The notes below the pieces were generated by a model, which saw nothing but the letters and a program-made list of their open reading frames with translations, made no database searches and was not told where the DNA came from. 64,000 nt of DNA from Gnetum montanum (taxonomy: Eukaryota; Streptophyta; Gnetopsida; Gnetales; Gnetaceae), in the NCBI GenBank assembly GCA_015680685.1, contig MNCI01008018.1:45588-109587 (forward strand), given 5' to 3'. The translations under genes were made by a program, and so were the position numbers. How positions within the stretch are numbered: the first letter of the stretch is position 1; each line of letters begins with the position of its first letter. This document shows, piece after piece, positions 58,469 to 64,000 of this stretch.

Positions 58469-59279
58469 TGACGAGTTATCATTTCATTGGCTGAGATATC
58501 GCATACGTGATATCACATACGCGATATCACAGCCTGTCTCCTCATCTATAAATAAGAGGTAGACAGGTCTGGTAGGCAGTTTTTGGAGTTAGTACTTAGT
58601 TTTAGATTTTCTTTTAAATTAGTTCTTCTCTCAACCCTTCTCTCCCAGTGCATGCTCGCAGTGTGGTAATTGTAATTGTACAACATCCTTATTCGAGTGT
58701 GACGTACTTGGACATGCACATGACCACAAATAAAGATCGAGATTACTTCATCATTGCAGCATTCACTTATTTTAATAATTTATTTAATTTTTATTTACCA
58801 CTTTCTTAGTTAATATCTCTTCACCCTAAAATCCTGTTAAACATGGAATGAGTATGACTTGATTATGAGCATTTAAGTGTGACTACTTGGTAGCCCAGTA
58901 GCGTACCTAGGATCTGCACTTGGTAATCCTAGTGGTAGTCATGCACAAGGTCCAAGATGTATACAGATGATTGAGGAATGGATGCTCATCACACATAGGC
59001 TAGCTTAGATCCTCTCTCACCCTCTCTCTCTTAGCTTAGTTAATATTATTTCCCATTTTATCTAGAAGTAGCATTAGTATAGGAACACATCATACACATC
59101 ATTCTAGACTAAACCATATATGACAAAGTTAACACTAGTCCAGATGGGAAGATAGCGAACTGTGACCTAAGGATAACTATCTTGATACCACAACTAGTCC
59201 CTCTGTGAAGTTCGATCGGATTGTGCATGAAACACTCATATTCATATGGTTGAGTGTAGGGGTATCTTGCCACTCATCA
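58469..59279 (+). repeat. LTR of element K2
   Basis: 811 bases, TGACGAG...CTCATCA. Array GAGATATCGCATACGTGATATC plus ACGCGATATCAC at 58490-58531, TATA box 58547-58554, AATAAA 58729-58734. R/U5 as in K1; array-TATA block as in H and J. Confidence 0.82.
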
Positions 59280-59280
59280 T

Positions 59281-59298
59281 TGGCGCTGTTGCCGGGGA
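59281..59298 (+). other. Primer-binding site, tRNA-Asp (K2)
   Basis: TGGCGCTGTTGCCGGGGA, one transition from the complement of tRNA-Asp. Confidence 0.88.
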
Positions 59299-59420
59299 TG
59301 GTGCTAGTTATCTAGATTAGTTATATCATACAAGGTCACTGTACAGGAATTAATGATATATCTTTTAGAAAGAAATCATTATAAAAAGTCACATATAAAT
59401 TCACACACAATTGCACAACC

Positions 59421-61403
59421 ATGCCTCTCCTACAAGATTACGATAATGCCACACCTAGCGAGGAAATTCATTGGAGAACCAACGAATTATATGACAATGA
59501 AGATTGGAGTATGCAACCCAAGGTGGGGGTTTCTTATAAACATAAATGAAGGCAACATCATCCCAATGCACGAAAGCATAACTTACTCAATGACGATGAA
59601 CCCCCATTGGCCACTACAAGCATAATGCAAATACAAGAGGTTGTTCAAATCTCACGTAGGCATCGTAAAGAGAGCCGCCTACCTAGGCTCGATTTAAATA
59701 ACTTTCCCAATTTTCAGGAGGCTATGACTTAGATCGGAAATGACATTTACAAGCCTTCTATGATGCCTGTACATGGAACAACATTGATAACAGTTGCCAA
59801 AAACTCAGGCTCTTCCCTATGACACTCATTGGCCAAGAAAAAGTATGGTATAGATCATTAAGATCAAATTCAATACGACATTGGCCAACAATGGTACAAA
59901 TCTTTAAAAAAGATATCAAACCTATAAAAGAGTGTCAGCCTTGAGGAAACAAATCCAAGAGTGGAAATAATCACAACATGAACCCTTGGACATGGCCTTA
60001 GAAAGATATTATGCACTGTTAAACAACTATCCAGGCCATGAGTTCTCTGAAGAAAGGCTAATGTACCATATCATTGATGGGCTTTGTGATGCAACAAGAG
60101 AAACCCTAGGGATGTATGCCCAAGGTCAACTATACGAACTACGAACCCATCAAGTCCAAGAGCTTATTAAGTATGTAGCAAAAGAAGAAGAAGAAATGGC
60201 TAGATGGGAGAGTGTTCAAAAACATTAATGGGACCAAAGTCTCAACTTAACAAAGTTCCATAATCACAAAAAGGAGAAATCAACCAATCTCAAGGAGGAA
60301 AAACCATCTTTGCCAGTACCATAATCATTAGAGGAAGTTGAGGAAAAGATTAATAAGGTGTTGGAATGGACGCATAAAAAGTGTGAAGAATATATCGATA
60401 TTATTGGAGATAGAGTTTTGACAACCCAAGAAGCAGGAAAAAGTATCATTAGACAATCGGAAAGAAGGGATGAGGAAGCTAAGAGCTCAATTGCCAATCA
60501 TACGTATGAATGTAACATTTTCTTGTACGATCACCCCAAGGTCCAATGTCCAATATTATTATATTTATATGAGCATTGGGAAAGCATGTTACACCTAGAG
60601 TTTGTATAGAGATACTGTGTTCGATCACAGTGGAAAAAATCCTAGTCATGGGGGAAACCACCCGTAAACTGGAGACACCCTTCATATCATCTGAATCCAA
60701 ATGCTTATCTAGTCCAATACCTTATTTCTCCAACTAGGCCAACATACTCTATCTCACCACATTATCATTCTCCCCAATACTATCAACCCATGTCCTCAAC
60801 ACAACCACCGCCTTGTGTACCTTACACTTCTCCTACATTTCAACATTCTCATACTTTTCCTCCTTCTACATCGCCACCTATTGTTCCTGAAGTGTTTGCA
60901 CCACAGCAACAACCCACGGACGTTACTTGTGCTACTATTTCTAATAGCAGTGAGAGACCTCCTCAACATCAAAGGAATCCCTTCTTTAGACATGACCATA
61001 GGAAGGGACAACACAATTCCAACGCCACTGCATTCTCCAACTCAACATAAGTCCAACACTATGGTGCATCCTTCCCCTTAGACCCAATGCCTTGTGTTAC
61101 TTCATTAAGGCCACCAATTAACACTCCAACAACCATATCGCCCAATGAATACAACCATGGAGAGTGACATCCTAATCCTTGCATACCATCTTACGGTCCC
61201 AAGTATCATAGTGGGTCAACTCTTTATCCAGGAACCACATCTCATAAATTTCCCCACTATGTTTACTATAATCAAGTGTGTGAACCCCAATGGGGTAAGT
61301 ATGACCAAGTTTCAATGTTTCCAACATGTAAGAACCCTCATCTTTCATTAATTAATCCTTGCCATGCTCAACCATTTAGTTATGGGGGGTATCCCCCATT
61401 TTA
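59421..61403 (+). pseudogene. gag: Gag of element K2 with aromatic/Pro-rich tail
   Basis: Start at 59421 (MPLLQDYDNATPSEEIHWRT). Compared with K1 it lacks about 100 residues between VSYKHK and LNDDEPPLA. The capsid core is shortened and frameshifted near 59720-59940. Then LDMALERYYALLNNYPGHEF and GLCDATRETLGMYAQGQLYE (59980-60225), a coiled linker, knuckle CNIFLYDHPKVQC (60511-60549; second Cys is Phe), Pro-rich region, and a Tyr/Pro/His-rich tail (61060-61400) ending FSYGGYPPF and TAA. The tail has one TGA in 340 bases. No protease follows. Two net frameshifts. Confidence 0.75.
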
Positions 61404-62770
61404 ATAACAAGCAGGATTAATAAATATTTTTCACTTTCTTTAATTTTACAATTTTTGTTTTCTAGTTTTTCATCTTTTAATTTCTTGTTTTATCTTTTTG
61501 TCTTTCTTACAAGTAATCTCATCTACGAATAAAATAGTCATGTGGCTCATTGGTTGAGGTGTGTTCTATGTAATCGAGTCTCAAACGATCAATTATTTGG
61601 ATAGTGGGCCCATTACATCCACCCATCCATTCTACAAATAAGAGGTTCTGTTCGAGGGTACAGTGATATTCTTGACATTCTTAAAACTTAAAATTAATTT
61701 TGAGTTCATTGTACTCAAAATGAAGAAGAATGGACCAAGAGGGAATGATTAGGGTGTGACATCAAGGGGACTTGAGGATTCTCTTTGGTGACGTCTGTGG
61801 GAGTTATCATCCAACGTGGTTGTACAAAGATCCTTGTAGATCTAATGAAAAATGGGAGTAAGAGTAATCAAAAGGGCACTCAAAAATCCAATGCTGTTCT
61901 AAGGAGGTCCCACTGGAAAGACATGCACCCATGCCTGAAGGTTGGCTGCTTCTCTGGATTCAGCAATCAAAAAAAAAAGAGAGAAAGAAGAAAAGAAAAA
62001 GAAAAGAAAAGCAGAAAAAGAAAGTGCCACAAGAAAAAATCACTCCTCCCTTGAACCAAATGGCAAGTGATTGTACGCCTTGTTGCTCTGGTACTCTCAT
62101 AGTCGCTCATCATGGGATGAAACAATGTGGTGTCACTAATCAGAGGAATGGACTTGTTCCTGATCTTGGAATGATAGGTTAATGACACCTTAATCATGCT
62201 TTATATGTAGGATTCACAGTGCCCTGGGTCATTTACCTCATGTCCCAATCTCTACAATCCATTCTATAGTTCGTCTCACCTTGCTATTCATGTAATTGTA
62301 GCTCGTGTATTGTATAGTGTAGAATTCTTACCTCATTCTAGTGATATTTACATGTGTGTGTTTTGTGGAATCGGTGTGGATTACATTTAACCCTTCGAGT
62401 GCCCACAGACACTTTTAAAGTGTAGTTACGCAAGCGCATTAAATGTTGGAACCTGCTTTGGGGAGGACCCACTTGCATAATTTTTGTAATTTGCACTCAT
62501 GACCCATCTTCCACATACCATTTGTTACCCTTAGCATATTGTTCATAATGTTCTTTCCCTTATTACTATCCCTTCGATTCAACATTCCTATGAACCATCA
62601 CATAGCCTTTTTCTCCCATCTGAGGTCCTTATTAATAAACTCTACACCATCATAATTATTTGTGCCTTTTGAACTAATTGAATTACCCTAGAACCCCTTA
62701 ACAATAGCCCAATGTCCTAAGTTTACAACGTTAATTTCAAGAAAATCTTAAAAATTTCAGTATCTTTCAT
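61404..62770 (+). other. 3' noncoding region of element K2
   Basis: T-rich after the gag stop, then blocks shared with the H 3' region (see 34500-35110). An A/G-rich stretch at 61968-62040 (AAAAAAAAAAGAGAGAAAG-like) gives chance Lys/Arg-rich frames. No gene. Confidence 0.6.
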
Positions 62771-62792
62771 TGTGCCCAATATCACTAAAGTC

Positions 62793-62881
62793 GAGATATC
62801 GTGTACGCGATATCGCGGCTGACGCAATATCGCTTACACGATGTATCATACACGATATCACGTCCATTCAAACTATATATA
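62793..62881 (+). promoter_or_regulatory. GATATC array and TATA box of element L
   Basis: Reads CGAGATATCGTGTACGCGATATC, then GCAATATCGCTTACACGATGTATC, ACACGATATCACG, then TATATATA. Same motif as in the Athila-like LTRs, in front of otherwise unrelated sequence. Confidence 0.6.
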
Positions 62882-63372
62882 GATGACCCCCACACCGCTA
62901 CAACTCATTTTCAACTATTCACGTAGGGGGAGTTTTCCAATTTTCTCTCTACGACTTGTGATTATGCAACCCTTGCTTTCATACTCATAACTCACTTGTT
63001 GGTACTCCAATTTTCATTTCAACTAAACCTACCTGAACCTGTAGTGTTCAACTTAGTCGTGGGGAAGGGGCACACACCAAATAGCACATAAATTTTTTGA
63101 AATTCTTCATCACCCAAAGGACATTATTAAGGGTAATTAGTTATAAAATTAAGGATAAATGTGCCAAAAACAATGTCATTCCCCTAGTTATACCGGGAAA
63201 GTAGATTTGGAAGCCACCTAAGCAAGGAGGATCAAACACTATAAATCTTTCGAGAACATTTTTCTTCTAATAATTAACGTTACATGGAAATAAAGCAAAT
63301 TCATTAAGGCAAGCAGTAAGGAACCTAACTTGGGCAACAACCTTACTAACGATTGGCCCCATGTGATTGCAG

Positions 63373-63990
63373 ATGGCCCCAAAACATGGACAACAGGAAG
63401 GTCCTACTCAAGGTCCGATCAAATGACCTAGGAGAGGTGAAGGACAAGTTCCTACTAAAAAACATGCAGAGTAGGAAGAACAATCATTTAGTATCCATCA
63501 AGAAGACCCTACCACTATACAATCAAGGTAGGCGGAAGGGGGAGCTACTGCAATGTCTAAACAAGGACAACATCTCACGTTTCCCTAGGATTGTGTTTAG
63601 GCCATCCATGAAAGGTCCATATCAATTGTAGTGATCGTGGAATTAAAATTTGGACCTTTCGTAAAATTTTCTCCAGAGGCCATTAGGGATCACCTCAAAT
63701 GGTCCCCATTATGGCCTACCCTCTATGAAAGTGGTGCCTGGTACTTAGGGAAAACGTACCAGTTTTGGCACAACAAAGAAGAAGGAACCACGATTAATAT
63801 TTGTGGTGTGACTGTTGATTTCTCTATTCAAGCCATTTCAAAAGTATTAAACCTTCCAAATATAGGGCCAAAGGTTGCTTAGAACCAGTTGGACACTTTT
63901 AGAACCAAGAAACTTAATAAACTGTTGACAGAGAATAAAAGGGTGGTAGAAGAAAAAGAGAAGGCTAACTGGGATGCCTCTATGGCACAA
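63373..63990 (+). pseudogene. Plant transposon-protein-like ORF1 of element L, partial
   Basis: ATG at 63373 follows ATGTGATTGCAG, a splice-acceptor-like sequence. The N-terminus MAPKHGQQEGPTQGPIK is followed by a basic/Gln-rich region with about five stops. In the same frame, 63631-63882 is open: FVKFSPEAIRDHLKWSPL, FWHNKEEGTTINICGVTVD, FSIQAISKVLNLPNIGPK. The last part resembles the putative plant transposon protein domain found as ORF1 in plant LTR elements (pattern G..V.FS..AI...L.LP). After a stop at 63880 a Lys/Glu-rich stretch continues to the edge. Function unknown. Confidence 0.5.
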
Positions 63991-64000
63991 GTGCAAAATT

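Larger units (their letters stand above)
58469..62770 (+). mobile_element. Athila-like element K2, gag only
   Basis: LTR 58469-59279, a primer site one transition from the tRNA-Asp consensus, gag ending in its own stop at 61403, then a 3' noncoding region like that of H (GGGTGTGACATCAAGGGGAC, TTTGGGGAGGACCCACTTGC). No protease, RT or integrase. The 3' LTR is not seen; L starts at about 62.78 kb, perhaps inserted in K2. Confidence 0.75.
62775..64000 (+). mobile_element. Element L, different LTR family, 5' part
   Basis: From about 62775 the sequence no longer matches the G/H/J/K LTRs but has a GATATC array (62793-62862), a TATA box TATATATA (62874-62881), a leader of about 490 bases and an ORF start at 63373. 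Runs off the right edge. The left boundary and primer site could not be set. Confidence 0.5.

Noticed and set aside
26900-58562. Repeated peptides such as DITYAIS and RYRVRDIA in several frames (19456, 26900, 53427, 58341)
   Set aside because: They are translations of the GATATC promoter array, which stays open in several frames; the peptides are not conserved coding sequence.
27722-59298. tRNA-like segments after the LTRs
   Set aside because: These 18-base matches to tRNA-Asp are retrotransposon primer sites; no cloverleaf is present.
61785-62197. Lys/Arg-rich frames around 61968-62040
   Set aside because: Produced by an A/G-rich simple stretch in the 3' noncoding region of K2.
1-64000. 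CRISPR array, operons, bacterial-type promoters or phage genes
   Set aside because: Repeats are LTR-internal arrays or minisatellites without regular spacers, and all recognised proteins are plant retroelement or plant gene remnants.

Overview
This is nuclear DNA from a seed plant with a large, repeat-rich genome. Nearly every recognisable coding remnant belongs to a plant-type retrotransposon: Ty1/copia UBN2-type gag, Ty3/gypsy Athila- and Tat-like elements with tRNA-Asp primer sites, a chromovirus-like pol, and an L1-type LINE. I see no intact host gene, no RNA gene and no CRISPR array. Species cannot be told from the sequence. Coding remnants carry many stops and frameshifts, so almost all are called pseudogenes. 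There is one 471-base gap (8718-8718+470) and one isolated N (34680).

Layout. 1-23.5 kb, mostly minus strand: three copies of one copia family, each with an iMet-type primer site, a UBN2 gag and an LTR of about 1.1 kb (1-2133, 2751-12963, 20640-23474). The middle copy has LTRs at both ends, shows gag but no pol, and holds foreign material at about 5.2-9.3 kb, including a degenerate FAD-oxidoreductase gene fragment and a candidate plus-strand LTR. A Tat-like gypsy gag-protease remnant lies at 14.9-18.2 kb. 23.5-45 kb is a three-level nest: a minus-strand chromovirus pol is split by an Athila-like element (G, 25243-44843, exact target duplication CCAAG), which is itself split by a related element (H, 26907-36684, GTCGT/GTGGT). 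45.8-53.9 kb: an L1-type reverse transcriptase split by a minus-strand Athila-like element (J, 46033-53561, exact duplication CATGG). J keeps LTRs, primer site, gag, protease and polypurine tract but lacks RT, RNase H and integrase. 55.9-62.7 kb: two plus-strand relatives, K1 and K2, with K2 apparently inserted in K1's gag; K2 looks gag-only. From about 62.78 kb a different LTR family (L) begins and runs off the window with a plant transposon-protein-like ORF.

How the parts relate. G, H, J, K1 and K2 share LTR ends TGATGAG...CTCATCA, a tRNA-Asp primer site, a palindromic CpG-rich array upstream of a TATA box, and an AATAAA signal. G and H carry decayed pol. J and K2 look like derivatives that would have depended on such partners for reverse transcriptase and integrase. 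The most interesting result is that two kinds of U3 array plus TATA block are distributed independently of the R/U5 and gag subfamily, which suggests exchange of promoter modules between families. The copia LTRs carry their own dense U3 array of a different short near-palindromic motif.
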